Shown here piece after piece: positions 22,801 to 37,800 of a stretch of 64,000 nt of DNA. Position numbers and translations under genes: made by a program. This stretch comes from Telopea speciosissima. Lineage: Eukaryota; Streptophyta; Magnoliopsida; Proteales; Proteaceae. How positions within the stretch are numbered: position 1 is the first letter of the stretch; each line of letters begins with the position of its first letter. The stretch lies in NCBI RefSeq assembly GCF_018873765.1, contig NC_057916.1, forward strand, positions 13,141,501 through 13,205,500, written 5' to 3'. A model generated the notes under the pieces. It did not search any database and was not told the origin of the DNA. It saw nothing but the letters and a program-made list of their open reading frames with translations.

Positions 22801-25800
22801 TTAGCTGCTGAAAAAGTCTAAACTTTTCAATACCTGTACTGGTGTAAGTCTTTGTGCTTCATTGTCTTTATATTTTAATAAATTTTCTATGAAAAATCAC
22901 TTTAGGTATGGAGATGAATACAAGCTTGCAGGATTTTCGGCAACCTTGCAAGCTATCATTTCCTTTGTGGAGAATGGGTATGTGTCCATAAGTATAGTTA
23001 TCTTAGGTATACTCTTCATGTTGACGATACACTTAAAGAGGAAAATTGATTGTTCTCTTTGTTAATTTAATTTTAGGGGAGATCATGTCAAATTTGTAAG
23101 GGCAGGGAAACACCAGGTATACTTGTTTATCTTAAATTTAAATGTGCATCTTCATTTGTTCTTCAGATAGCCAGATTTTTTGGTTAGTCTTTTTCATTGG
23201 GGGGATGACCTACTTGTTCACTTGGTCTGGGTGGGATAATTTTTGGCTGGACTGGGGAAAACCCCGCAGATTAGTGGTGGAGGGAGATTTTTTAATACTG
23301 GGGGCTTGGGCAGAACCAAGGAATGTCTGGAGCCAGCCCATAACACTTGAGGCTTCAAAATATAGACCAGGCCCTGCCCAGATTAGCTTGCTGATACCAG
23401 GAGCTGGTGGGACAATTTTTGGGCTAGACTGGTTACAGTCCTGCAGATAAATTATGGAGGGAGGTTTTTCAACAGTGGCTGGTTGGTTGTATAATGATTA
23501 TAGTGGCCTTGGAGGTTATCTCTACTGATTGGACAAAAGCATGATCAATTGGCTCTATATACATCTTATTCCAGTTGCCTACTCTTTGGCACATGTGACA
23601 TGACTGAACAAAGCAGGGTGCCATTAGATCTCATCCTTGTAATGAGCCATCTATTTACTTCATCAGTTCTGATGTTACTGTTTGTTCACTACATTCGTGG
23701 CTTCTTGATTGGGGCTGGAGATCCGCAGTAAAATTCTTTGGCACTCCCACCTAAAAAAAGGGGAAAAAAAGAAGAAAAGAAAAGAGAATGATTGATGCAA
23801 CCTGATATAACCTGATAACAGGTTTCAGATGCTAACCACAGGATAGGATCGCAGGAAACAGTTAAGGGACCAAATTTAGGGAAACTTCAGTACTACCAAA
23901 TCAAGGACTATGATCACTCTATGAACTTCTGCTCGTGTAACCCTCTGAGTTTAAGAAGAATCCAGCAGCTGGATATGGACTTATGGTCCAACAACAGCAC
24001 TAGATATTGAGATCCTATTTTTTTAGGATTCCTCAGAACTGTTGACCAGTCTCAGATTCTTGTCGTAGGTCAACTTTGAATTGAAGAATAGCCCTTCAAA
24101 GTTTGATACTCATCCAATGGTCAGATTTAAAGTTACATAATAATCATTCGGAAAATTCGATTCTTGAAACCAACGGGAATAACTTATTGAAACCAAACCG
24201 CTTAGTGAGTCATCCGATAGGCAGTAAAACAGGAGAAAAATCAGGAATGAAAATTGAAACAGGATAGCATATGTTAGGTATGAATATTCAGATCTGGAAT
24301 TTAAGAACAGATAAGAAATACCCGAAACAAGATGCTGCTGCAAGGATAAAATAAGAAGAAGAATATAGAGAAAAAAAGAAGGAATATGCTATAATAATCA
24401 TCCAGGAATAAGATGCCTGTGCAAGGAATAAAATAAGAAGAAAAAGAAGGGGAATGACCTACACACGATCCAAGGGACAGCATCACCGCTGATCAAAACA
24501 AGTCTGAAGCAATCAGTTAAATACTCAACATGTATGGCTCTCAGCCATTACAATGTCTTAAATAGAAGAGTAAGAACATGATAATAGAAGCTGCCTAGAC
24601 TTTTCCCTGCATGGACAGGGTTTAAACTAAAAGGAAACTTAAAAGAAATAAAAAAGAGACAAAAGAGATTCCTTGCGTAAGATAAGGAGTGTTTCCTAAT
24701 CAAGGACTGAAGAGAAGCTCCTAAAATTCTGGGAAATATAACTGGTACACGTGTAATTACTCAACTACTGAACTGGTTCAGTTTTAAGAACGGCAAGCCA
24801 CAAAGGGCTGTATCTCCTCCTGCCACAAGAACTGCACTTCTTCCCCCTTGCTGAGAACTGCATCAATGATGTTTACTGTTCTTTATCTGAGAGTGTATGT
24901 TGCTAATTTTTGCTGTGTTTGCTTTGATGTTCGTGTTTAGAGCTGGGGATCCCCAGCAAAATGCTTATTCTGCTCCCCTCTAAAAAAAAAGAATGATTAC
25001 TGTTTTTTATCTGGAGTGTATGTTGCTAATTTATGCTGTGTTTTCTTTGATGTGTATTGGAAAAATGCAATGCCTAGCACCTGGAAAGAACGGAAAAAAA
25101 ACACTATAGGGGAAAATGTGGGGCCCTAGAGTATGGATCATTGTTATTGTTGGTTCACTGGAAATTGCTTTGTGTTCAGGTGGTTTTTCTTGTCAAGGGA
25201 CCAATTTACTTAGTCTGCATAAGTTGTACTGAAGAACCATATGAAGCATTAAAGGGGCAATTGGATCTTATATATGGTCAGGTAGCATTGCTATCCTCTC
25301 AAGATTTCTCAAGTGAATGTTTAACTGGGGATAAATTGCTGAACTGTGTTCTTTTTACTTATAATGTGAATGAAGGGTTCTTATGCGACCATTGTAGGAA
25401 CCCATTCCTGTAAGCCCACTAAGTTTTTCTCACATGACAAGTGGATGAATGTAAACTCCTTGGATAGGTTACATATCAAATTCGGTGGCCCATCTCAACC
25501 AAATGACCAGTTTTCCCCTTTTTTTTGAATGATGCCTATGTTTGAGCAGTCGATCCAAAATCTAACACATGACTGCGGGATGATATGAGAAACATTTGCA
25601 CTAAAAGTTTGGCCATTTACCAGGCAGCTCTTGTCATCGTCTTCAGTGGGCATGTGGGAAAGAATTCCTACAAATGGGCATATAGGAACCCTGGTCCCTT
25701 GTTATATTTTCGGTTAATTTTATCACTGTTTAAGTATGCTATCACATTGCAATAATGTTTTCTTTTCACCGAGTTCGTTTCCCTTTTTCACTCTCTAAAC

Positions 25801-28800
25801 TGGTGTTATGATTGTATGGATGCAGATGATACTTATTTTGACGAAGTCAGTAAACAGATGCTTTGAGAAGAACCCAAAATTCAATATGACACCCTTGCTT
25901 GGAGGGACAGAGGCTGTTTTCTCATCACTGATTCATTCCTTCAGCTGGTCATTTCCTCATCTCCTTCCCTGCCTACATTTGAATAGAAATCCGAAAATTA
26001 ACTTATTCATCTATTTTTTAAGATCTCTTTTACTTTCTGGCATTGTACCTGGTCATGAAAGTAACTGTTTCATTTTTTGGATTATTGAAAGGTTAATTGT
26101 TTCTAGTGTCCTGTATTGGTAAAAGTACCATCATCCAAGGTTTAAAGTATCGGTATCGGGTATCGTATCGGTTGGACGATTTTAGATGTATCGCATCATA
26201 TCGTATCGTATCGTATCGTATCGGAGATACGTATCGATTGGTGCAGAAACGCATGAAAATGATCAAAATACACTTGGAAATATATTTTTGGACACAAAAA
26301 ACAATATAAACAAGCAATATATGTCATATATCATGCATATACACTAAGAATTGTGAATAATGTATAACCAAACAAGTGCGGCACTTCTAAATTGTTATAA
26401 AAGATGAGATTTCTTAAATGCAGAGTCACTTTATTGCCATGAAGAATGTCGGGGTGGATCAAACTCATGTCTGTAAGGGTCTTCAAGAATAAGAACAACT
26501 AGGATGATGTTGTGTACTGGCCGAACATAAGCACAATACTGACCCTTAAGGAAGCCATTTTTCGGTTTTGGGTGAAAAATGGTGGATTTGAGTTCATCTT
26601 TGCAAATGTATACAAAGCATGCATCTAATAGTTAGTTGAACCTATTCTCCTTGAATCATAACAAAAAAAAAAAAGGAACTACAATGCAAGATTTGAAGCA
26701 AAAGATCAAGTTTTTTGAAAAAAAAACTACCTTTTCCCTTTCAAGTGTTGAGTATGTCTTGTATTCCAAGGACTCGAGTGCGATGTGGGCCCGACCCGAC
26801 CCGACATATTTTGTGGCACGACCCGAAGGGAGAAAAAGTTGAGATTTATTTTGTCCGACCCGACCCGACATATTTTGGGGGTTCTGGTTCGTGTTTGGTG
26901 TAAAATATGAAAAAGGCTTGTGTATCGATACGTATCGATATGTATTGACCGATACATATCGGTACGTGATACGTATCAATATTTATTGACCGATACATTT
27001 TAAAAACTGATAAAAATTTGAAAACAGTTCGTATCGGTTGTATCGATACGTATCGACCGTATCGTATTGTATCGACATGTATCGATCGATACATATCGAT
27101 ACATTGTTTTTTTTTAAGGAAATAGATACGTATCAGTATGTATCGTATCGTCACCGACCGATACTGAGACGTATCGGCCGATACGGTACGATACACACCG
27201 ATACTTTATCCCCTGTCATCATCATCAATATTTTTTTTTTGATAAATCATTATAACTATCACTGTCACCATCACCATCATAGTCTTATCAAACAAAGCAG
27301 CGTGAATTTATGCTTTGTGGAGTGTGGACATGCTAAATGAGTAATCTAGGATGAGTTTTGAGCTTGTAGATTTAGAATTGGAGTTGTTAGTGGAGACATT
27401 TCTCTTATTGACGATAATACAACATAGTTGGGCTCAGCAGCATGAATTGATGCTGCCTGGACCTGCAAAATAGGGAATCTTTGGATGAGCTAGTAAATAG
27501 GGGAGACATTTCTTTTCTAGTGGTCCAGCTAGAAGGGGGCAGAGTGGTAACACAGTTTTTATGGTCTTTCTGCTCTGGTACCAATTCTTGCAGGTCTTGC
27601 GTACACCATTGCCAACGAAATCTGTCTAGAACCATACATTTTGTTACCCCTCCCCCCCCCCCCCCCCCAAAAAAAAGGATTTTGGAAGATCTTGTTACAC
27701 TGTTCACATGTTCTTAGTTTGATTTCTTTCATGCTGAAGTTTATTCCTAGGTTAAAAAGGTCAATTTGTTATGCTAGTCTAGTTTGTTCAATTCATTAAT
27801 TTTTGTTGTAAATGATATTGGGTCTTCCATCATAGAAAGTGTACTAATGACTTGGTTTGACAAAGTCACTCCAGTATGTGAATTGTCTGTGAATTGAAAA
27901 TCAGCTATTGATTTGTAGCTCATAGGTCGGTGTGGGAATACAGAAACTGTGATTTATTAAATCCATATTTCAGGTGACTCTAAAAATGTATTGTGTACTT
28001 AATTTCCTCTATTTGATTTTAGGAACCCTGCTACTTTTCTTCATGCTTATACTTGCCTCCCTCTTGCATACCCAACAAGGCAAGCGGCTGGTGCTATACT
28101 GCAAGATGTTGCTGAATCTGGGGTCCTTTTTGCAATATTGATGTGTAAGCACAAGGTTTGTCTTTATACTTCAATGCTGGAGACAATCATTTGAAACCCA
28201 TAAGAGATGGCATTTCATGGTTTACCCTGTCTTGGGAATTCAAAATCCGGAGTCAAACTATGTTGGACTCTACAGTTTGTCAGTTTGAAGCTAGAGATTT
28301 GACCATTACAGTAGCACATGCTTTTGTCTGATTCAATTATAATAGTATTTTCATAAATTTGAAGCTAGAGTTCTACCATACATACAGTTAGAATATCCAT
28401 TTTGCATCATGCAGCTTAAAATTATAGATGTTGCTGAAATAGATTCAATTTCTTATTATTTTTTCGTAGAACAAAAATTTCGATTGGCATATTGTCATGA
28501 ATGCTGTACAAAGAATAGTGAGGTACATATGGGCATTGAAGATATGCATCATACACTAAAACTTGCCCTCTAAAAGGCCAGAAGCAAAATGGAAAAAGGA
28601 AAAAAAGAAAAAACCATCACTGCACAATTGGATAGGGCCCTGTGTATAATCTCTCTCCTGACCCCTTCTCTGTATGATGCACCAAGGAGTTTGCACTTGT
28701 AGGCTTCCTAGAGGATGAGGTTTTCTCCTGATTGCATACTGTCTTCACTCTTTGGGTCAGATGTGCTAGCTTCCTCGGAACCTCTACATCGGTGAACAAC

Positions 28801-31800
28801 CATTTTATCACTAGTGCCTTGTCACCTGCAATGATCTGATGGCTATCATGCGAAAGCTGGCACTTCCAGAATGATCTCTGAAGATACTACCAATTCTGGA
28901 TGGACCTAGATTACCCCAGTTGCTTCCACTAAGTTAATTTTGAAGATGAGATTGAGGGAGCCCTCCATACGTGTCTCAACATCTTCAGATGAAGATTGGA
29001 TCTTGACGCCTGTCCCTGTTCTTATATTTTGTAGTCAAAAGGAATACCTTTGGGTCTCTCCTGATTAGAAGCCCAATATGCTGTCCTAGCCCTTATTGTC
29101 TTAACTTTGCTTGCTGTTCTCGTCTCCTTCCTAAAGAGCGGATTATTTTTTCCTATATAACTCCATAAGATCTCCATGATGGTGTGTCTCCACTTGATCA
29201 TTCCCCTAGAGCCAAGAGAGGGGGATAGAACCCTAAAATCAAGCCAGATCTGATACGTCTACAGGAGCTGTCCAGCGTACATCAAAAAGCCCGAAGAAGT
29301 GGGCCACCATATCTCCTTCACAAAATAGAAATGAATAAATAGGTGATCAACGGACTCCTCATCCTTTATTCACAATTGACTCATCTGAGGCAATAGGGAC
29401 CTGCTTCCCAAGAGCAAACACAACTCTTTTGTCACAGCTGAATACATCATGTATAGTTTGAAGGTTGAAAATAGTTTTGTTTTTTTTTTTTTTTTGGGGG
29501 GGGGGGGGGGGGGGAGGGGGTGGGAAAGGGATATGGTTTCACTTGTAAGTTGTAAGTACATCTTGAGAAATGAAATAGTGAAGAAAGGGAGGATACTGGT
29601 AATGTGACCATCTACTAGCATCATAGGTAGTCCAATGAGGATGATTGTGTAGTTTTTCCACTGCATCTTTCTTGTTAGAATGACTCTATATCCCCTATCA
29701 ATTTATGTGACTCTACTGCTCGTTCAGTAACCTTGCTTGTTACTTTTCAACTATTCTAGTATTTATTTCTTTTCTTGTTGCAAAATGCTTTTAAGCCAAC
29801 TGACTACTTAGTGGAAAGGCTAGACATTGGAATGCTGAAGTATTCATGCAGTAACTTGACCAATCATCCCATAATCTATCTACTTTTACCCACCAAAATA
29901 TCCAGACTGCAGCCTTATCAGCTCCTCTGATTTCCTTAAATATCAGTATAATGTAGCCCTAGATAGGAGTAGCCCCACTAGGAACAAGGGTAATAGGATC
30001 ACCAAACAAGGCTGCTGGTTTGGCTAGGCAGTTCGGGGCTGTTTAGGGCAAATCTAGGGTTTAGGCTAGGGTTATGGATGAATGTGATACATGGTAATGA
30101 TCAGCAGGCCTAGGGGATTAATTGATATAAAAAAAATAGGATTTGATTAGGTTTTATAATTCTGCAGATTTAGGATTAGGGTTTCGGGTTTTACAACTTA
30201 GGGAAACTACCAAAACTAGGGTTTAAAGTGGGATTTATAACCAGGGCTTGAGGTCGAGTGTGAGGGACAAGGGAATGGAAGTTCGGCTGTGATTTGAAGG
30301 AATTCTGTCGGCTGAATAAGTCTAGACAGAAAATCAGGGTTTTTTTGGGTTTTAATGGAGAAGAGGGAATTAGGGTTTTGACTGTTGATTATGGGCAGCA
30401 ACTAGGGTTGAGTGTAGATAATGGTGTAGGGAGGCTATGGCCTAAGTTTGATTGAATTCTGATGGAGGAACAGGTCTGGACAGAACTCAGCAGGCTAGGG
30501 TTTATGAAAGTAAAAACAGAAAAATAAAGGGATCGAATGGGGAAGGAGAAGGAATTAAAAAAAACAGAATTAAACTTCAAACTTACCACTAGAATCCACC
30601 GGCAGCAGCTTGAATGATGAAGGATGAAACCACCTTCAGAGAGAGAGATCCTCCGAGCCGTCACGGCGTAAGGAGTCGCAGGAATCCACCCACCCTTTCC
30701 ACCTTGAAATCCACAAGGATGCACACTCAAAGGAGCAAGAACAGCAGCAGCAGAAACAGTCTATTTTTTTCAAATTTCAATGTGGGGGAGCCTCCCACGA
30801 TTTCTACTTTTATAATAAAGGGCCAATGGCCAAATCCTAGTACAAATTAAAGTCTCCTCCTTCTAAAATCGTGGAAGGGAGAGATTTAATCTAACTTAAC
30901 TAATTTAAAACAGTAAATTGACTAAGATACCCCTACTAATTTAAAATAAAAGAATCTAACTTAAAACAACTAATTTAAAAGAAGATTCCATACTAGCCAA
31001 TAGGATATAAAGACCTATTGACCAATAGGAACACTTCACTTAAATTAGACCAATTGAACCAATTGGATGCAACCAATTTTAAACCGGTTTAATCTAAAAA
31101 CAGGAAAATAAACTAAGTATGGAAAATAATAATCCTAATCTACGGCTCCCTATTCAAGCCCTAAGTTTAGGGCTTCTTCTTCTTCTTCTTCCTTCTTGGA
31201 GCTGCATCACAGTAGTTTGAGTATTTGAATCTCGAACCTTATCGTGTCATGGAGCTTTGTAGTTTTTGTAGTATGATTTAGAGTATCGCATAACCTCAAG
31301 ATCTTTATTGCAGGTTGTCAGTCTTGTTGGTGCACAAAAAGCTTCCCTTCACCCTGATGATATGCTGCTACTTTCCAATTTTATCTTGTCTTCTGAATCC
31401 TTTAGGTAAGTAGAAGCTCACTAGGATTATTCATTTTTTACCTTGTATTGATCAGATTGTCTTTTAGTTCTACTGTTGATATTGCGTGGGAAACTACTAG
31501 AATTATTTCCCCATTTACAGTACATATGCGATACAACATATAATGCTACCAAATCTCCTTTAGTATGTATGTATGTATGTATGAATCTGTCAATGGAACT
31601 TGAAAGTAATTGAGCTGACTCTTTTGGCTTAACAAGTAGGTCTCCATCCACAGACCCTTCAAGCTTAGGGGATCTACATTCTTGTGGTTGTAAACATGTC
31701 ATTTGATCATATTCTATGTTATGCTATGGAAACTGTATGAAGTCAAATTCCACTCTTATGGAAGTTGAGATAACATCAAAAGCTGAAAAAAGGGGCTGAT

Positions 31801-34800
31801 GAGAGAGTGATCTTCTAGCAAAAATCGAAGAGCAACTGTGGTGGATCATAGGCAGTAAACTCATGCAGGAAACCAGAACTTGAAAGTTGACTTGCACAGC
31901 TAATGCCCTAGGACTGGACTGTGGAGATAGGTAGCTCCATTGATCCGAGGGCATCTATGGATTCTCAAATCCCAATGCCTAGATGGAAGAGGAAGGTGTT
32001 CTCCTAATACCACCATGTAATTTTGGAATAGATTTTTCTAAGCCTTTGGGACTCAAGCCAATGGTGGCATTTGAAAAGCTTGAAGAAAGAAAACTAGAAA
32101 ATTAAAATGCACATGTGAGATGATGCACAAGTGATAAGTTGTATCTTCATTATTTAAATTTATTAGTTAGGGAATTTGCTTCTGATTTTCGTTATTAATT
32201 AAAACAGTCCGGTCCTAGGGCTTTAGCGTTGCAAGTCAACTTTCAAGTTCTGGTTTCCTGCATGAGTTTACTGCCTATGATCCACCACAGTTGCACTTCG
32301 ATTTTTGCCAGAATATCACTCTCTCCCCTTCTTTTAGCTTATGATGTTGTCTCAACTTCCATAAGAGTGGACTTCGACTCTACCTCCTCTTCTTTGCCTG
32401 CATTTATAATTTGGTTTCCCTTACTTTTCTTAATTCTCTCTCCAATCTTGTTTTTCAACCCCTTGCTATTTTGTCTACCTATCTTTTCACTGGATTGTGA
32501 TAAGCCCCATATCCTGCAGGGATTAAAATTCTTAAACTATTTTGCATCATAGGTCTAGTAGACCATTCATGTAGCTTGGGTTGAACCAAGTTATATAACA
32601 AGGCTCATTTGTAAAGACCATTAACGTAGCTTGGGTTGAAGTTGGACTAATATCAAATCTTTAGAAGGATGATTGTGGGAAGTTGTTAAAAATTTAGTAA
32701 CTGGAAGAAATTAGGAAAGCTTAGTCTTCCCTCCCAAGAGGAGGGGGAAAAAGGATGAAATTAGGAAAGGAAGGTAAATTCTATGGAGGCTAGATGTCCC
32801 AGCTTATAATCAATGATTTTTTTTCTCTTTTTTTTTTTTTTGGGGAATGCAGAATTGAAACTGCATTTGCTTCTATTTCCCACCTTAAACCTTGGTGTCA
32901 CTAGAGTGTAGCTTGGGTAGTCCTCAGTTGTTATCAAGTTCTCTGTTTTGCTAGATGTTTCCAGCTACATCGTTTTGCCATTGTTTTAGTTGTGTACTGA
33001 CTGATGATGTATACATTATTACATTACCTTTGTTTTCTTGTGGGAATTAGTGGCTTACAAGTCGCTCTCTAATGTGTTATTTGTTTGTTCACTTTTATTT
33101 GTTTTCTAATGCCATTGCATTTTGATGATGTTTACTTGTGATTGTGGTACGTCCCTGCACTTTTGTCATTTCATCGTGGTAAGAAACAGCAATGCTGATA
33201 GTATTGAAGATGGGACATGCAATAGATTGACTTCTCAGTATTGGTGCCCATTCACTTCGGACTGATATAGAACCATGCCATGCCACACTGTCAGATCCAA
33301 CTGAAAGGTTGCATTTGTAGTGGCATCTATCCATTCATTTTTAGTCGGAGGGCAAGCAGGTTAGGAAAAGATTTTTAATAGTAAATTTTATATCTTTCAT
33401 TGTCACACCTCGGCCCGGTTTATAAGGGCCAAGTGTGACTGGATGTCTCAGACACCCAACCAACCCACCAGGATCGCAAGTGCAGTACTCTATTCGCAAG
33501 TCTTATTCACAAATAACAGAATTAAATGCAGCGGACGCAATTAAATAAGGCAGTAAACAGTAATAAGGAAGATCTAGTGATAACAGCTATTTATATATAT
33601 GAACATTTCATTACAACTGAGTTACAAAGGTTGTTCACAAAAGATGTAACTCAAAACTCAAAAAGACTATATACAATAACTACTACAAAAGTATTACAAC
33701 AAAAAAAGGAAAAAAGAGCCTGATCATTTTGGAGGATCAGGAGAACGTGCAGGCATCACAGGAACACGAAGCATCGTGCTCAACCAGGATAGGAGTATCA
33801 GCTCCATGAGCAGTAGGAGAGTCCTGAGTAAAAGGAATCCCCACAGAAACACTAGCAGCAACAAGAGTAGCTTCATCTGTAAGACAATAAGGATATCCAC
33901 GGGGGTGAGCTCTCCACTGAGCCCAGTAAGGAAATGCATGCAAAATAGAGCACAATAATTTATGATGCATGTTCTAGTCTAGCATACTCCTAACATGGAT
34001 ACTAAGTCTCATGAGGTATAAGTATTACTGTGATAGATGCTATCCTTAGTCCTGGAAACACATACATCGGTCACCCAAGCAAAACCATTCTACCACGATG
34101 AGGACCCACCAGTTCAGGCATGTCACCAGGCAGCCCAACCAGCAGACCCCCAAAGATCACCCCTACTGTTTATTCCCACAGCGGAGTACACACGCAAACA
34201 TGGGACAGTAAATGGCACCCCGGCATATCCTTCGGCTGTACCACGGGTTGTCCAACACCTCTTCCCCTGTTGGTAAGGGACGTAGTACTAGGTGATGATA
34301 TACAACCTAGCCCAGTGCAATCTATTCATGATGGCACATGTATAGCTGAATTATAAAAAGTACCGTACTTCATCATCCATAAATTCACAATAACAGTAAA
34401 TATCATGCAATGCAAGATGCCAATGCAGCCTACTTCACATGGAGTCTAATGCAAAGAAAATAAAGCTAATAAACTACATGATCAGTATAGTATTGATGAT
34501 GCATGATATGGCACACTTAACAAGTAACAATTAACAATTAAGATAACAAACATGCAGAAATTAACTCAAATTCCCTTACCTAAAGTGTTAGGCTAGCCTA
34601 GGCAACAAGATCCCAACAGGTCAGACAACAATAGGAGAAAAACAGCAGAGACAGTCCTAAATAGTAGACAAACAACAAGCATTAAGGTCTGGAATAGGTC
34701 TAGGTCAGTATCCAACCATTGGAGGGCAAAATGGCCATAAAAAGGTTGAACTGGATTCAGACCCAGGCTGAACCGGTCGATCGGTTCAGGGCCTGGTTCT

Positions 34801-37800
34801 GCATCCGATTCAAAACTCAGAATTGGGGCTTTTGCTCATCAAGCATGGATCTTCACATGCATGAGTTTAATTTCATGGTTTCACCTAAATCTAAGGTGGG
34901 TCAGCTTATATGGTTGCCCAATTTTAAAATTAAACATAAATTTAGGGAATTCTGGTTAATTAACCTCAAATTGGAAAATTAGGGTTCTATAATCTAGTTC
35001 ATAGAACCAGAATTGGGTTCAATTTGAGAGGCAGCCATGAATTTCAGGTATAATTGAGTAAAAATTGACTCAAATCAGTTCCTAGCATGCTGAAATCTTA
35101 TTATCACAGCTTGGTGTTAAGGTTTTAATGGCAGCCATGGGAGTAGGGCTTGTTTAAGACTGAGACACAGAGGAGAAGAAGATGGGAAGACTGAATTTAG
35201 GGCTTAACTGAATTCAGCAGTAGTAGGAGACGATGGCAGGTTCAATTTGGGCAGCAAAAACTCCAAAGATGATTTAAGGGCTTCAAGGTCAAGTAGAAAT
35301 CCAAAGCCGTATGGAGCAGCCCTCCTTTCCCTTCTTCTTCTTCTCTTTAGGTTCCCAAGGCTGAAATCGATTCTGCTCTCTCTTTGGTCTTATGATTTGT
35401 AAATAGTACAAATCAGTTGATATATATATATAGTGGGTTAATTAGGTGTTGTTTGTTTGTTTTTAATAACTAAAAATCTGTTTTTAAAACTAATTCTTCA
35501 AATTGATTTTAACCAGAATTTCGTACATATTATTCTATTCCAACCATAGAATGATGTCATATGACATCAGGGGAAATCCGAATACGGGTAAATGTTAGGA
35601 ACAGGATTCCCCGCTGGGGATGTGGGTCCCACAGAGGCAATTTGACTAAAATACCCCTATAACTCTAATTGGTCGTACATAACACTATAAAAATACATTT
35701 AAACTATACTTACATCAAGTTTAATTTAGGGAGAGGTTCTACATAGCCTCCAGGCAGCAAATCCGACATAGGTAACTTCGGTGCGAGGTTCCACAGGGGT
35801 CCTCAGACTCCAGAAGGGCAAGTTGGGAAGAATCCCTGGAATCCTCCATAGGAGTGTCGAGTGATTCGTCTGTATCCTCGACCGATGCAGCCCATAGCAT
35901 CGATGCCACCATAGATTCAGAGCTGGAACCTGAAATCACACAAGTTCCAAAAAGTTTAAATTTATTGCGGATTTCACATTCATGATTTTCAAGATTTTCA
36001 GGCATGAGTGTTGCCATTGCTGGCAACATTCTTCATCTCTCAACTCTTGATGTGGGGTGGGAAAGTGTTAATTTTTTGTGGGGTCCATATTGGAGCTTTC
36101 CCAGTGGAAATCGTGTAAGATTTGAAGAGCAATAGAGTTATGGGTGCAAAAGTTTTCTTCGGTAATTTGTTGTCGAATTATTTTTTATATTTAGTTTATG
36201 CTAATTTTTAAATTATTATGTTATTTTGTTTTGTAAAGGTATATTTGGTAAAGGGCATACCCAGTGCACGAGGCTCCTGCCACTGCGGGATCTGGTGAGG
36301 GTCATAATGTACGCAGGTTTACTCTTGCTTTCACAACGAGGCTGTTTCCAGACTTGAACCCATGACCACTTGGTCAAAATGGAGCAACCTTTACCATTGC
36401 ACCAAGGCCCACCCTCGTAAAGGTATATTTGGTAACTTACAATTTTTTATGGAACCAAATTTGAACCTGATCCTATTATCTTGGGAAGGGAATCCCAAGT
36501 TGTTTTTTTTTTCCCTTTCCTTTTGGGACTGTGGAATCTGAAGTTGAAGTCTAGCTCTATTTCTATCACTTTTCTGTTGGCTAATTTTTGGGGGTTCGGT
36601 ACTTTGTTCATTTAACATGATTTTAGTTTGATTTGAAAGGTTATTGTGTTACTTTCCCAATGAGACCAAGACCTTGCCAATCAGTGGACCTGGAGAGTTA
36701 TGGCTAAAGTACTGACCGGGTATTACACTGATGGGATTTCTGTTTTTCAGAAATCGGAGTCCAAGTTGAAATGAAACCGAGCAAATAAATAGGGCTGTAT
36801 GGCTATCCTCCCTGCAGTTAACTTTTTTTTTACTTTCTGGACAAGCAATTAATTTTGGGTTGAGGAAAATCTATTTCCAAGTGGATTTCGAGACTTCAAA
36901 GGTGGATTTCTCCCATAGTTTTTAAAAAAGGAATGAGCACTGAATCTAAAAAGGGTCCTGCTGTGTTTTACTGGTTTTGATCGGTCAATTCGTGGTTTAA
37001 AAATAATATAAATAATTAGACTCTGTAAAAGAATTAGAAATGATTGAAATAAAGGAAAGATTTAAGATGGTGTGCTGACATATGTCACAATTGCTTCTTA
37101 GCACAGTGGTTGATGAGTTATTGCATTACATAGAGGTTTTAGTTTGAACCGTATCAAAGATACACAATCATCTGATTTTTTTGAAGGGTAATTTACACAT
37201 ACCACCCCTGAGGTTTAACGAAAGTATAATTTTACCCCCCAGTTTTGGATAATTTTGCGTACCCCCCTGAGGTTTACAAACGTTAACAAATACACCCATT
37301 CCGTCATATCATGACTAGTGACGTTAAAAATACGATGTGAATTGACAAAATTGCCAAGGGCAATTTAGGGTTTCAAATTGGGGAAAAATCCCAAATCTGG
37401 ACCCTTTGCTCACCTGCAACTCGTCTTCCTCCCCATTCCACTTCTGCTTGTGCCGCTCAACAACCCATCAAAACCATTGTAGTCCTCATCATGGAGAATT
37501 GATCCTTCGATCACATGCTCGGATGGATGAAGAAATCTGCAAACCTAATAATTAATGGGGCACAGGCAAGGAATGCAACCCTATTTGTACTAAAACCCCA
37601 GGTTCCCAATCCATCTGCTTCACTGACGATGCCGAATTTGTCGACCCTGATCCAGGCCACTCTTACGAGGCGGTTCAACAGCAGGTCTTTGGCTCCAGTC
37701 TCATTCCTTTCATGTCCGGATTTGTCGAACAAGCTCTAACCATCTCTCTTAACCTCTCTGAAATATAGCAAAATATAGTACTATGGGTGCAATAACAGTT

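Noticed and set aside
24110-24486. Hydrophobic minus-strand frames suggesting a membrane protein
   Set aside because: Hydrophobicity comes from AAG/GAA-rich sequence read antisense; no start context or family match.
26656-27340. Overlapping Tyr/Arg/Ile-rich frames on both strands
   Set aside because: They are translations of TATCG arrays in the hAT MITE, not proteins.
34037-34356. Two overlapping 78-79-codon plus-strand frames in MON1 intron 8
   Set aside because: They look protein-like in composition but match no family I know and sit in repeat-like sequence with no splice signals.
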